Origin: Bacteroidota bacterium
GTDB lineage: Bacteria > Bacteroidota > Bacteroidia > Bacteroidales > GCA-2748055
Assembly: GCA_020047715.1 (NCBI GenBank)
Contig: JAIFNN010000020.1
Coordinates: 1-44,832 of the forward strand
Direction: 5' to 3'
Length of the DNA: 44,832 nt
The notes under the pieces are model-generated. The model worked only from the letters and a program-made list of their open reading frames with translations. It was not told the origin of the DNA and did no database searches. Positions 7,614-16,707 of this stretch are shown one piece after another. The first letter of the stretch is position 1, and the number at the start of each line of letters is the position of its first letter. The position numbers were made by a program, and so were the translations under genes.

Positions 7614-8912
7614 TCAGTTCTTCTTCAGGGAATTGGCGATCTGATAGCCAATAAGCCTGTCGAAACGCGAACTGCTCCCCCGATGATACACAAGAATCAA
7701 ATAGTCGTTTTCGGTTTCGTAATAATTTCCTTCAACAACCGAGGCGTCGCCAGCTGACTTCCCGTTTTTAAGAAATTCGTACCGGTAATTGTAGTATCCC
7801 TGCTTTAAAAACATATTAAGCTCGTACGATCGGCTTTCGGAGTTGTAGCTCATTCGGTTTTGAGCGGAGTATGTCGAGTTGGTTAAGGCCCCCATAACAT
7901 AAAAATCACCATCTTCCGCCGGGTTGATAAAAGGAAGGGAAAAGTTCACGTAAACATAATCGGCGTCGGTATCATCATTCTGCTCCTCCTGTATCTCCAC
8001 AAAATACTTTCCGTTCAGATCGTCTTCAAAGAAATAGCGGGTGTTGGCTTTAAGCTGATCAGGGAAAAGGGTGACGTTGAAATGCCCGTTGGCGTATTCA
8101 ATGCTCTTTATATAAGGACTTTGGTACCTCATGCTTTTAATGTCAAACCAACGGTATTCGTTTCCTGCCGGAAAAATGTTCTCCATCTGATAGTTATACT
8201 CCAAAACCCCATTTTTATCGTAAAGAGGCTTCAGGTTTAAAATGGACTGATCCCACCGGCCATTTTGCAAAACAGCAACTTTTATATCGCTGTAGGGATT
8301 TTCGATATCGTAAGAACCCGTTTCTATATTGAAGTTGACTTCGTGACTTGTGTTCCGGAACATTGAGAGAACGGGACGGCCAACTGCTGCGCTTACATTA
8401 ACAAGTGCATCGGAAACCAAAAACCTTCGGGTAAAGGCAATTTTCTCCTCGTCCATATCTTCAAAAACCATAAGGATGTAATTCCCGGATACCAAAAATC
8501 TGAAATCTTCATTGGGTAATTTGATCTTGTAATGAACATAACTGAAATATGTATTAAACGAAAGCGCATATTCGGTAATCTGTTCAGGGAGAAACCCGTC
8601 AAGATAGTCTCCCTCGTTTATGTCGGAAAGTGTCCAGTCGAAATTGCAATGAACGATTTTATAATAGTAGTTCGCAATGTCGTCTGAGATATCATCAAAG
8701 CCCAACTCAAGCTTAAGCTCGCTGTTGAGGTCTATAACCGGATAGCTGAGCTTCCATCCATCCCTGTAAAGTTGAACAGAGTGTATGCTCTCTTTGTAAA
8801 CAGCATCGGTATAAACGGGCTTGTTATTTGGATTAATTCCAAAAACCTCTGAAAAAGAGCATAAAGAGGTAATAAAAATAAAAAGGAAAAGTATCTTGCG
8901 AACTGTTTTCAT
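7614..8912 (-). CDS. DUF5103 protein, type IX secretion system Plug-like
   Basis: This 432-residue exported protein has a signal peptide (residues 1-25, cleaved near FSEVFG) and the DUF5103 layout. The first half carries a conserved HCNFDW and SFNTYFSYVHYKIKLPN with an Ig-like FLVSGNYILMVFEDMDE. The middle has the FNIETG and LKPLYDKNGVLEYNY region, and the end is a beta-rich domain with GYYNYRYEFLKNG. DUF5103 members include the Plug protein that closes the lateral gate of the SprA translocon of the type IX secretion system in Flavobacterium. The role here is inferred from family membership. Predicted location is periplasmic or outer membrane associated. It is a strong indicator of Bacteroidota. 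It is convergent with the CNNM gene, with zero bases between the stop codons. Confidence 0.85.
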   Translation of the reverse strand: MKTVRKILFLFIFITSLCSFSEVFGINPNNKPVYTDAVYKESIHSVQLYRDGWKLSYPVIDLNSELKLELGFDDISDDIANYYYKIVHCNFDWTLSDINEGDYLDGFLPEQITEYALSFNTYFSYVHYKIKLPNEDFRFLVSGNYILMVFEDMDEEKIAFTRRFLVSDALVNVSAAVGRPVLSMFRNTSHEVNFNIETGSYDIENPYSDIKVAVLQNGRWDQSILNLKPLYDKNGVLEYNYQMENIFPAGNEYRWFDIKSMRYQSPYIKSIEYANGHFNVTLFPDQLKANTRYFFEDDLNGKYFVEIQEEQNDDTDADYVYVNFSLPFINPAEDGDFYVMGALTNSTYSAQNRMSYNSESRSYELNMFLKQGYYNYRYEFLKNGKSAGDASVVEGNYYETENDYLILVYHRGSSSRFDRLIGYQIANSLKKN

Positions 8913-9109
8913 TATTTGTTGTTATTTGTCTAACAAGGGATAAAAATCAAACTGTATAGCATTGACGAGTTCTTTAAATAAAGAATTTTACCAATCGGAA
9001 CTCGTTTACCTAAACTTGAGCCCAATATTAATAAATATTCATTTGCCTTATTCAAAGAAAGTGCCAAAGTATTTATTTATATATTTTTATAGATATATTA
9101 CTTTACAGA

Positions 9110-9138
9110 TTGTGAATTCTCAAATTTAGCTATTTTTG
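9110..9138 (+). promoter_or_regulatory. promoter of the nqr operon (TTG ... TATTTTTG)
   Basis: TATTTTTG at 9131-9138 matches the -7 TAnnTTTG consensus of Bacteroidota. A TTG (9110-9112) lies 18 bases upstream, close to the usual 19-21 spacing to the -33 element. The nqrA ATG follows 32 bases after the -7 box. The 258-base gap 8913-9170 is otherwise AT-rich and holds no reading frame of note. Confidence 0.65.
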
Positions 9139-9170
9139 TGCATTAAATTATTACCAAAAAAAATTCTCAA

Positions 9171-10523
9171 ATGTCCGAAATTATCAAGATCAAACGAGGT
9201 CTGGATATTAAACTTCAGGGTAATGCTGATAAGACAGTATCACAGGATGCCATCTCAGGATTGTATGCTATCAAACCTACCGATTTTATTGGTTTGACGC
9301 CTAAGCTATGCATTAATTCAGGTGACCTGGTAAAAGTTGGAACTCCATTGTTTTTCGATAAGAACCGACCCGAGGTGAAATTCGTTTCTCCGGTTTCGGG
9401 GAAAGTTCTCGATGTGAGCAGGGGGGAGAAGCGCAAGATACTTGCAGTTATCATTGAATCAGATGGAAAGAATGATTTTCTGAAATTTGCAACTGCGTCA
9501 CCGGCTGATTTATCCCGCGAAAAAATAACAGAAGCGCTTTTAGAGAGTGGAATATGGCCAATGATTATTCAGCGGCCTTATGGGATTATTGCTGATCCCA
9601 CTAAGAATCCGAAAGCAATATTTATTTCAGGATTTGATACAGCTCCACTTGCTCCGGATTTGAATTTTCTGATGAAGGATTCAGAAAAGGAATTTCAAAC
9701 AGGGATCAATGCACTGAAAAAACTAACCGACGGTACGGTACATCTGAGTCTGGCCGCAAATTCCGAAGTTTGCCCTGCGTTTGCAAAGGCAGTCAACGTT
9801 GAGATCCATTATTTCAGCGGGCCTCATCCGGCAGGTAATGTGGGTATACAGATTCATCATATCGATCCCATTAACAAAGGAGAGGAAGTTTGGGTGGTTA
9901 GCCCGCAAAATGTGGCGGCAATCGGCAAACTGTTCCTCGAAGGCGTTTTCGACAACTCCATCACAATTGCCCTTGCGGGTTCAGAGGTTCTGAAGCCTTC
10001 CTATTATAAGGTTGCGCGAGGAACATCCCTGTTGGAGTTGATCAAGGATAAGGTGAGTGGGAATGACCTTCGATATATCAGTGGCGACGCGCTCTCCGGT
10101 ACCCAGATAACCAAAGATGGCTTTTTGGGATTTTATGACAACCAGATTAGTGTTATTCCTGAAGGGAATTATTACGAATTCCTCGGTTGGGCACTTCCCG
10201 GCCTTGGCAAATACAGCACATCCCGTTCGTTTTTCTCCTGGCTTACTCCCTCTAAAAAATACTCCCTCGATACCAACCTTAAAGGTGGAGAGCGAGCTTT
10301 TGTGATGACAGGGGAATATGAGAAAGTTTTGCCCATGGACATCTACCCTGTGATGCTTATCAAAGCAATTCTTGCCGAAGACATTGACAAGATGGAGCAA
10401 CTTGGCATTTATGAAGTGGTTGAAGAAGATATGGCGCTATGCGAGTTTGTGTGCACATCCAAAACGGAAGTCCAGTCAATACTCCGAAAAGGGCTTGATC
10501 TCATGAAAAAGGAAATGGAATAA
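9171..10523 (+). CDS. nqrA: Na+-translocating NADH:quinone reductase subunit A
   Basis: NqrA is the peripheral cytoplasmic subunit of the Na+-pumping NADH:quinone oxidoreductase and helps form the quinone site. At 450 residues it is of family length. Typical stretches are KIKRGLDIKLQGNA at the start, VSPVSGKVLDVSRGEKRKIL, PYGIIADPTKNPKAIFISGFD, FSGPHPAGNVGIQIHHIDPI and CEFVCTSKTEVQSILRKGLD near the end. It is the first gene of nqrABCDEF and has its own upstream promoter box. The 115-base gap to nqrB is unusually long for the operon. Confidence 0.96.
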   Translation: MSEIIKIKRGLDIKLQGNADKTVSQDAISGLYAIKPTDFIGLTPKLCINSGDLVKVGTPLFFDKNRPEVKFVSPVSGKVLDVSRGEKRKILAVIIESDGKNDFLKFATASPADLSREKITEALLESGIWPMIIQRPYGIIADPTKNPKAIFISGFDTAPLAPDLNFLMKDSEKEFQTGINALKKLTDGTVHLSLAANSEVCPAFAKAVNVEIHYFSGPHPAGNVGIQIHHIDPINKGEEVWVVSPQNVAAIGKLFLEGVFDNSITIALAGSEVLKPSYYKVARGTSLLELIKDKVSGNDLRYISGDALSGTQITKDGFLGFYDNQISVIPEGNYYEFLGWALPGLGKYSTSRSFFSWLTPSKKYSLDTNLKGGERAFVMTGEYEKVLPMDIYPVMLIKAILAEDIDKMEQLGIYEVVEEDMALCEFVCTSKTEVQSILRKGLDLMKKEME

Positions 10524-10638
10524 CGATTCAAGGACTTTCAGGATATTTTGAATTCTTTATGCCATCCGACAAAAATAATCTAAGCAATATTTCGATTCAA
10601 AGAAGTTCTGCAATCGCGCTAAAATAAATTTTTATATA

Positions 10639-11814
10639 ATGAAAGCATTACGCAATTATTTAAATAAGATCAAGCCTAATTTTGAGAAGGGAGGAAAGTA
10701 CCATAAACTTCATTCTACCTTTGATGCCTTCGAGTCTTTTCTTTTTGTTCCCAACAAGGTAACCCTTTCCGGCACGCATATCCGTGATGCTATGGATATG
10801 AAACGGACCATGACCGTAGTAGTTCTGGCAATGATCCCTGCCCTCCTTTTCGGGATTTGGAATACAGGTTATCAGCATTTTGTTTCAATCGGTGCTGACC
10901 CGGGTTTTTGGGGCATCGTATGGTTCGGATTTTTAAAAGTATTACCCATTATCGTTGTTTCTTATGTCACTGGTCTTGGAATTGAATTCATTGTTGCACA
11001 GATTCGCGGCCATGAAGTGAATGAGGGATTTCTGGTTTCCGGTATGCTTATCCCTCTGGTTATGCCTGCCGACGTGCCACTCTGGACGGTCTCAATAGCA
11101 ACTGCCTTTGCGGTTATTATAGGCAAGGAAGCATTTGGAGGAACGGGCATGAATATCATGAATCCAGCACTTACGGCAAGGGCTTTCTTATTTTTTGCCT
11201 ATCCTTCAAAAATGTCCGGTGATTTTGTGTGGACAGCCGGTCTTGAAAAAGGAACCGGGGTACTTGATGGTTTTTCAGGCGCAACAATTCTTGGACAGGC
11301 AGCTGCCCAGAATACGAGTTTCACAAACGGTCTGCCCGGGCATAGCTATTCAACCTGGGATATGTTTCTTGGAACCATACCCGGATCTATTGGGGAAACT
11401 TCAACCATTGCCATTTTGATTGGTGCTGCAATCCTCATTTATACAGGTGTGGGAAGCTGGAAAATTATCGCTTCTGTTTTTGCAGGCGGTGCAGTTATGG
11501 GAATTATATTAAACCTGTTGGCCGTAAATAATTATATGGCACTTCCCTGGTGGGAACATTTTATCCTTGGTGGGTTTGCTTTCGGTGCTGTTTATATGGC
11601 TACGGATCCTGTTACTTCAGCTCAAACCGAGAGAGGTAAATGGATTTACGGTTTTCTTATCGGGTTTTTGGCAATATTGATAAGAGTGCTTAACCCGGCC
11701 TACCCAGAAGGTGTAATGTTAGCAATTTTACTTATGAATGTTTTTGCACCGCTGATTGACTATTATGTTGTGGAGTCTAATATTAAAAGAAGACTAAAGA
11801 GAGTTAAGGCTTAG
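10639..11814 (+). CDS. nqrB: Na+-translocating NADH:quinone reductase subunit B
   Basis: NqrB is the large membrane subunit that carries covalent FMN, riboflavin and the Na+ path. The 391-residue protein has about ten membrane segments. The flavinylation motif DGFSGATILG is present, with the FMN-attaching Thr near residue 216. GGTGMNIMNPALTARAF and YMATDPVTSAQT are family signatures. It lies in the inner membrane. ApbE, encoded at the end of the cluster, would attach FMN to this Thr. Distance to nqrC is 70 bases. Confidence 0.96.
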   Translation: MKALRNYLNKIKPNFEKGGKYHKLHSTFDAFESFLFVPNKVTLSGTHIRDAMDMKRTMTVVVLAMIPALLFGIWNTGYQHFVSIGADPGFWGIVWFGFLKVLPIIVVSYVTGLGIEFIVAQIRGHEVNEGFLVSGMLIPLVMPADVPLWTVSIATAFAVIIGKEAFGGTGMNIMNPALTARAFLFFAYPSKMSGDFVWTAGLEKGTGVLDGFSGATILGQAAAQNTSFTNGLPGHSYSTWDMFLGTIPGSIGETSTIAILIGAAILIYTGVGSWKIIASVFAGGAVMGIILNLLAVNNYMALPWWEHFILGGFAFGAVYMATDPVTSAQTERGKWIYGFLIGFLAILIRVLNPAYPEGVMLAILLMNVFAPLIDYYVVESNIKRRLKRVKA

Positions 11815-11884
11815 CATTTGGAAGTCTGAAAATACATAAAAATGGATTTTAACAAGACCAATTTTATTAACAATTTTACGTTAC

Positions 11885-12622
11885 ATGAAAAATTTTAGCA
11901 ATACATACATTTTTCTCTTTTCCTCTGCATTGGTTATTATTGTTGCTGTGATTCTTTCCTTTGTATCGGAAAGCCTAAAGCCTATACAACAACTGAATGT
12001 GGAGATTGAAAAAAAGCAGGATATACTCCGATCGGTAGGTGAGGCTCAGGAATATGCCTCCGTTGATGATAAAAATTCATATATTATTGATTTATATGAG
12101 AAGTTTATCAAAAATAGCTTGGTAATTAATTCAAAAGGCGAAGTTGTTGAAGGTCGAGATGCCTTTGAAATTACTAAGGATATGAAAAACGAATTAGCGA
12201 AGCCACTTGAAGAAAGGGGACTTCCATTATTCATTTATGAAAATGAAACTGGTATTAAACGCTTCGTCATTCCATTGAGAGGTAAGGGTTTATGGGGACC
12301 AATCTGGGGTTATATCTCACTGGCTGATGATTATACTACAATTTATGGTTGTGTTTATGATCACCAAAGTGAAACTCCAGGCCTTGGTGCAGAAATAAGG
12401 GAAGAATGGTTTCAAAAGGAGTTTCATGATAAAAGAATCTTTGATGAGACAGGGAAATTTGTTTCCGTTGAAGTTGTGAAAGGTGGTGTTAATGCTGATA
12501 ATAAATATGCCGTTGATGCAATTTCAGGCGGCACAATCACCAGCAAGGGTCTGCAATATATGATTTTTGATTGTCTGGTATCTTATGAAAATTATTTCAA
12601 ATCAAATATGAAAAAAGATTGA
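11885..12622 (+). CDS. nqrC: Na+-translocating NADH:quinone reductase subunit C
   Basis: NqrC has one N-terminal membrane segment (residues 5-25) and a periplasmic FMN-binding domain, and carries a covalent FMN. It is 245 residues. The flavinylation site reads [10 protein letters not shown] at residues 211-220, with Thr217 at the attachment position. The usual Ala before this Thr is a Gly here. The [12 protein letters not shown] and ETPGLGAEI stretches are typical. The single-base gap to nqrD implies translational coupling. Base composition is noticeably AT-rich here, but the protein is intact. Confidence 0.95.
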   Translation: MKNFSNTYIFLFSSALVIIVAVILSFVSESLKPIQQLNVEIEKKQDILRSVGEAQEYASVDDKNSYIIDLYEKFIKNSLVINSKGEVVEGRDAFEITKDMKNELAKPLEERGLPLFIYENETGIKRFVIPLRGKGLWGPIWGYISLADDYTTIYGCVYDHQSETPGLGAEIREEWFQKEFHDKRIFDETGKFVSVEVVKGGVNADNKYAVDAISGGTITSKGLQYMIFDCLVSYENYFKSNMKKD

Positions 12623-12623
12623 T

Positions 12624-13268
12624 ATGAGTGATAAAGAATCATTGTTCTCTTCAAAGAACTTAAGCTTGTTAAGGGATCCGCTAAATAATAACAATCCCAT
12701 CACAGTTCAGGTACTTGGAATTTGCTCAGCACTGGCGGTTACCGTAAAAATGGAACCGTCGCTTGTAATGGCAGTTTCAGTTGCCATTGTAACCGGATTT
12801 TCCAATCTGGTAATATCTCTGATGAGGAATGCAATTCCGCCGCGAATCCGAATTATCGTTCAATTGGTGGTAATTGCCATGTTGGTAATCGTTGTGGATC
12901 AGATATTGCAGGCATTTGCATATGATGTAAGTAAACAGTTGTCAGTATTTGTTGGTCTGATTATTACCAATTGCATTGTAATGGGCCGACTCGAAGCATT
13001 TGCAATGGCAAATAAACCCTGGCCTTCATTCCTGGATGGTATCGGAAACGGTGCAGGATATGGAGCAATTCTTGTAATTGTTTCTTTTTTCAGGGAAATC
13101 CTGGGCTCTGGGACTGTCTGGGGTTACAAAGTTATCCCTCAATCATTTTATGATGCAGGTTATATGAATAACGGCTTGGTAATTCTTCCTCCAATGGCAC
13201 TTACATTCGTTGGAATAATCATTTGGGTGCAAAGAAGCAAGAATAAGAAACTTATGGATAATAAATAA
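12624..13268 (+). CDS. nqrD: Na+-translocating NADH:quinone reductase subunit D
   Basis: NqrD is a six-helix inner-membrane subunit, 214 residues, homologous to NqrE with inverted topology. C34 (LGICSALAV) and C117 ([10 protein letters not shown]) match the cysteine pairs that, with two from NqrE, bind the intramembrane iron centre. [25 protein letters not shown] is the long family signature, and only its core is needed for recognition. The start ATG follows nqrC by one base. Confidence 0.96.
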   Translation: MSDKESLFSSKNLSLLRDPLNNNNPITVQVLGICSALAVTVKMEPSLVMAVSVAIVTGFSNLVISLMRNAIPPRIRIIVQLVVIAMLVIVVDQILQAFAYDVSKQLSVFVGLIITNCIVMGRLEAFAMANKPWPSFLDGIGNGAGYGAILVIVSFFREILGSGTVWGYKVIPQSFYDAGYMNNGLVILPPMALTFVGIIIWVQRSKNKKLMDNK

Positions 13269-13283
13269 AATAAAGATCTTGTA

Positions 13284-13901
13284 ATGGAAAACCTGGTAAA
13301 TATTTTTGTAAAGTCAATCTTTATCGACAACATGATCTTTGCATATTTCCTTGGAATGTGCTCTTTTCTTGCGGTTTCAAAGACAGTTAAAACATCAATA
13401 GGCCTTGGGATAGCGGTCATTTTTGTTCTGGGTATTACAGTACCGATCGACTATATTCTTGAGAATTATGTTCTCAAAGAAGGAGCACTTGCATGGCTTA
13501 GCCTTGGCTTAGCCGAGGTTGATTTAAGTTTTCTGAGCTTTATTATGTTTATAGCAGTAATTGCTTCCATGACTCAGCTTGTTGAAATGGTTATTGAAAA
13601 ATTCAGCCCTTCTCTTTACTCTTCACTGGGAATATTTTTACCATTGATTGCTGTTAACTGCGCAATCCTGGGAGGTTCGCTTTTCATGCAACAAAGAGAA
13701 TATGCCACTATTGCTGAAGCAACCACATTCGGATTCGGATCAGGTGTTGGCTGGTTCCTTGCGATTGTGGGAATTGCAGCAATAAATGAAAAAATATCCT
13801 ATTCAAATGTTCCTGCTCCTCTCAAAGGATTAGGTATAACATTTATTACAACAGGATTAATGGCAATAGCGTTTATGTCGTTTATGGGCATTAAATTGTA
13901 G
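13284..13901 (+). CDS. nqrE: Na+-translocating NADH:quinone reductase subunit E
   Basis: NqrE is the second six-helix subunit, 205 residues. C26 ([13 protein letters not shown]) and C126 ([14 protein letters not shown]) are the expected iron ligands that pair with NqrD. The C-terminal half carries [16 protein letters not shown] and the [13 protein letters not shown] end. It lies in the inner membrane. The start is 15 bases after nqrD, and nqrF follows 23 bases later. The NqrD/E pair also resembles RnfE/RnfA, but the presence of NqrA and NqrF settles the complex as Nqr. Confidence 0.96.
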   Translation: MENLVNIFVKSIFIDNMIFAYFLGMCSFLAVSKTVKTSIGLGIAVIFVLGITVPIDYILENYVLKEGALAWLSLGLAEVDLSFLSFIMFIAVIASMTQLVEMVIEKFSPSLYSSLGIFLPLIAVNCAILGGSLFMQQREYATIAEATTFGFGSGVGWFLAIVGIAAINEKISYSNVPAPLKGLGITFITTGLMAIAFMSFMGIKL

Positions 13902-13924
13902 ATTTTACAGAAGAATATATAGTT

Positions 13925-15184
13925 ATGATAACAATTCTTGCAGTACATACGGAAATTATTCTCTACAGCATCGTAGTTTTCCTCCTGGTAATACTGGTAT
14001 TAGTAAGTGTGCTTCTTTACGCAAAAGCAAAACTAAGTCCAAAAGGGGAGGTTACAGTAACAATCAATGATGAAAAAGTTGTTTCGGTTTCACCCGGAGG
14101 TACCATTCTCGGGACTTTGTCTGCAGAAAAGATTTTTCTTCCTTCAGCCTGCGGAGGTGGCGGAACCTGCGGCATGTGCAAATGCCAGGTAACTGAAGGC
14201 GGCGGAAGCATTCTTCCTACTGAGGTTGGTTTTTTTACCCGTAAAGAACAACAAAACCTCTGGAGATTGGGCTGCCAGGTTAAGATCCGTGAAAACATGA
14301 AGATCAGGATTCCAGAGGAAGTGCTGGGTATAAAGAAATGGGAATGTACTGTTATTTCAAATCGCAATGTGGCAACCTTTATAAAGGAATTTGTGGTACA
14401 GTTGCCTGCCGGTGAAGAATTACACTTTAATTCAGGGGGGTACGTCCAAATCGATGTTCCAAAGGTGGAAGTCGATTTTAAGGATATGATTATTGAACCT
14501 CAGTTCCAGGATGAATGGAATAAATTCAAACTCTGGGACCTGAAAATGAAAAATACAGAAGAAACATTCAGGGCTTATTCCATGGCTAACCATCCTGCTG
14601 AAGGAAATATAGTGATGCTGAATATACGAATCGCAACCCCACCATGGGACAGAGCGAAAGGCGAGTTTATGAAGGTTAATCCCGGGGTTTGCTCTTCCTA
14701 TATTTTCTCGCGTAAACCAGGAGATAAAGTGACTTTATCCGGGCCTTATGGCGAATTCTTTATTAAAGATACCCAGCGTGAAATGATTTATATCGGAGGG
14801 GGGGCAGGAATGGCGCCATTGCGTTCGCATATTTTCCATCTGTTTCATACGATGAAAACAAACCGCAAAGTTTCATTTTGGTACGGTGCGCGCTCAAAAC
14901 GTGAGATATTCTACGAGGAAGAGTTCCGGAAAATCGAAAAGGAATTTCCTAACTTTAAATTTAATATTGCCTTATCTGAACCCCATCCTGACGATAACTG
15001 GACCGGATATACAGGATTCATTCACCAGGTTGTCTATAACGAATACCTTAGCAAACAGGAAGAACCTGAAGACATCGAATTCTATCTTTGCGGACCTCCC
15101 ATGATGAATGATGCGGTTCAGGATATGCTTTCAAATCTGGGAGTCCCTGAAGAGATGGTGGATTTTGATGATTTTGGAGGATAA
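13925..15184 (+). CDS. nqrF: Na+-translocating NADH:quinone reductase subunit F
   Basis: NqrF is the NADH-oxidising subunit. It is 419 residues with an N-terminal membrane anchor (residues 8-32). The [2Fe-2S] ferredoxin domain has C76, C82, C85 and C117 (ACGGGGTCGMCKCQV and RLGCQV). Next come the FAD-binding RAYSMANHP and the NADH-binding domain with IYIGGGAGMAPLRSH and FYLCGPPMMNDAV, ending in DFDDFGG. All cofactor residues are intact. It is the last structural gene of the operon; apbE follows about 130 bases downstream. Confidence 0.97.
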   Translation: MITILAVHTEIILYSIVVFLLVILVLVSVLLYAKAKLSPKGEVTVTINDEKVVSVSPGGTILGTLSAEKIFLPSACGGGGTCGMCKCQVTEGGGSILPTEVGFFTRKEQQNLWRLGCQVKIRENMKIRIPEEVLGIKKWECTVISNRNVATFIKEFVVQLPAGEELHFNSGGYVQIDVPKVEVDFKDMIIEPQFQDEWNKFKLWDLKMKNTEETFRAYSMANHPAEGNIVMLNIRIATPPWDRAKGEFMKVNPGVCSSYIFSRKPGDKVTLSGPYGEFFIKDTQREMIYIGGGAGMAPLRSHIFHLFHTMKTNRKVSFWYGARSKREIFYEEEFRKIEKEFPNFKFNIALSEPHPDDNWTGYTGFIHQVVYNEYLSKQEEPEDIEFYLCGPPMMNDAVQDMLSNLGVPEEMVDFDDFGG

Positions 15185-15316
15185 GTTTTAAATCATTGTG
15201 TTTTGACATGTGCGAATTGTGAAGCTTACTATTCTCATATTGCTAAGTAGAAAATTTTTGCCGGGTAATAAATGTCCGTAATTCTTACTGAAAATTACTT
15301 TCCCAATATCTCACTA

Positions 15317-16333
15317 ATGAGGAAAATATCGTTCTATTTACTTATTGTCAGTCTTCTTGTTTTCGCAGCTTGCAAGGCTCCTGTCAAAAAGGGAGTCTAT
15401 TCGAAAGCTGCAGGATTTGCTCAGGGTACAACATATCATATTACGTATGAATTACCCGAGATGACTGACTTGCAGCCCAGCATTGATTCAATTTTGAATG
15501 CCTTTGATTTTTCACTTTCCTCGTACGACACCAACTCTGTATTATCCAAAATTAATCGAAATGAAGATGTTATTGTAGATGAGATGTTTGCCGTCGTTTT
15601 CAAAAAATCCTATGAGGTCTTTACGGCATCCGATGGAATATTTGACATCACCGTAATGCCATTGGTTAATGCGTGGGGTTTCGGCCCGGGAACGCGTGAA
15701 AATGTAAACGAAATTAATATCGATAGTTTGCTGGAATTTGTCGGCATGGAAAAGGTGAAACTTCAAAATAATAAAGTTGTAAAATCGGATCCCCGAATCC
15801 AGCTTGATGTCAATGCCATAGCACAGGGCTATTCTGTGGATGTTGTTTCAGGATTTCTAGATAGCCTTGGAAGCCAAAATTACCTTGTGGAAATTGGAGG
15901 CGAAATCAGGGCAATGGGAGTAAATCCTTCAGGAAACATTTGGAGGGTTGGAATTGATAAACCCGAATTTGGGAACATGATTCCAGGGGCTGAACTGGAG
16001 GCTATTGTTGAATTGAGCAATAAATCCCTCGCAACTTCAGGAAACTACAGGAAATACTATGAGGAAAATGGAGTGAAATACACCCACTCAATTGATCCCA
16101 AAACGGGCTATCCGGCCCAACATTCTCTTCTGAGTGCTACTATAATTGCCGATGATTGCATTTCTGCCGACGCTTACGCTACGGTTTGTATGGTCGCAGG
16201 GCTGTCAAAAAGCATAGAGATCCTTGATGAACACCCTGAGCTTGATGCGTATTTGATTTATGGAGATGAGGCTGGGGTTTACCAGCTATTTCTTAGTTCG
16301 GGGATGAAAAAAATGATTACTGAACAGAAATAA
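15317..16333 (+). CDS. apbE: FAD:protein FMN transferase, lipoprotein
   Basis: ApbE transfers FMN from FAD to Thr in motifs such as those in NqrB and NqrC. From the ATG at 15317 the protein is 338 residues with a signal peptide and lipobox LVFAAC (Cys19), so it is a periplasmic lipoprotein. An ATG at 15272 would place 15 residues before this signal and is rejected. Family motifs are visible: FAQGTTYHITYE, INRNEDV, FDITVMPLVNAWGFGPG, LDVNAIAQGYSVD, LVEIGGEIRAMG, TSGNYRKYYE and THSIDPKTGYPA. Its place right after nqrF matches its job in maturing Nqr. It converges on a small NqrM-like gene. Confidence 0.95.
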   Translation: MRKISFYLLIVSLLVFAACKAPVKKGVYSKAAGFAQGTTYHITYELPEMTDLQPSIDSILNAFDFSLSSYDTNSVLSKINRNEDVIVDEMFAVVFKKSYEVFTASDGIFDITVMPLVNAWGFGPGTRENVNEINIDSLLEFVGMEKVKLQNNKVVKSDPRIQLDVNAIAQGYSVDVVSGFLDSLGSQNYLVEIGGEIRAMGVNPSGNIWRVGIDKPEFGNMIPGAELEAIVELSNKSLATSGNYRKYYEENGVKYTHSIDPKTGYPAQHSLLSATIIADDCISADAYATVCMVAGLSKSIEILDEHPELDAYLIYGDEAGVYQLFLSSGMKKMITEQK

Positions 16334-16344
16334 AGCTTATTTCT
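16326..16344. terminator. possible bidirectional hairpin between apbE and the small membrane gene
   Basis: The inverted repeat AGAAATAA-AGC-TTATTTCT has an 8-bp stem and a 3-base loop. It covers both stop codons of the convergent genes (apbE stop 16331-16333; small gene stop 16337-16339). The stem is AT-rich, so it is a weak terminator candidate. Confidence 0.35.
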
Positions 16345-16519
16345 CAGTACTGCAAGTACCCCCGCAACAACTGTCAACGCCTTTGTCTCTGAGTTCCTGC
16401 GATGCCGCACTGCAACTGCTGCCTTTAAAAACAGCCTTTTTATCAAAGATCAGCTTAATCGAAAGTCCAAGAAGACCTAAGCCTAGAATGATTACCGATA
16501 ATAATAAAACTTTCAGCAT
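16337..16519 (-). CDS. small Cys-rich membrane protein, NqrM-like
   Basis: This 60-residue protein has one N-terminal membrane helix (residues 2-24), a basic stretch FDKKAVFKG, then four cysteines (C36, C51, C52, C56; the end reads CCGGTC). The plan of one helix followed by a short soluble tail with four Cys is that of NqrM, which in Vibrio lies right after apbE and is needed to mature the Nqr iron centre. The position here, directly facing apbE, supports the same role, but the sequence is divergent and on the opposite strand. A TATTTTTG box (minus strand, 16592-16585) lies 65 bases upstream of its start. Name withheld because homology is inferred by pattern only. Confidence 0.7.
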   Translation of the reverse strand: MLKVLLLSVIILGLGLLGLSIKLIFDKKAVFKGSSCSAASQELRDKGVDSCCGGTCSTEK

Positions 16520-16707
16520 ATTGTTTTATTGAGATTTTCAAAGGAAGGATATGAATAAAAAAAATTCTTTTGATGACGGAATTACAAAAATAAATAACAG
16601 CGTTTTGATACTTCCCGCAAAAAATCATATTCAAAATTCCAACGGATTTTTAAGACCTTACAAAAACTAAACAAGCCGTAGATCATTTTGTTTAAAAACA
16701 ACAAAAG

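Noticed and set aside
9171-15184. Rnf complex
   Set aside because: NqrA and NqrF are clearly present and there is no RnfB or RnfC; NqrD/E similarity to RnfA/E is shared ancestry.
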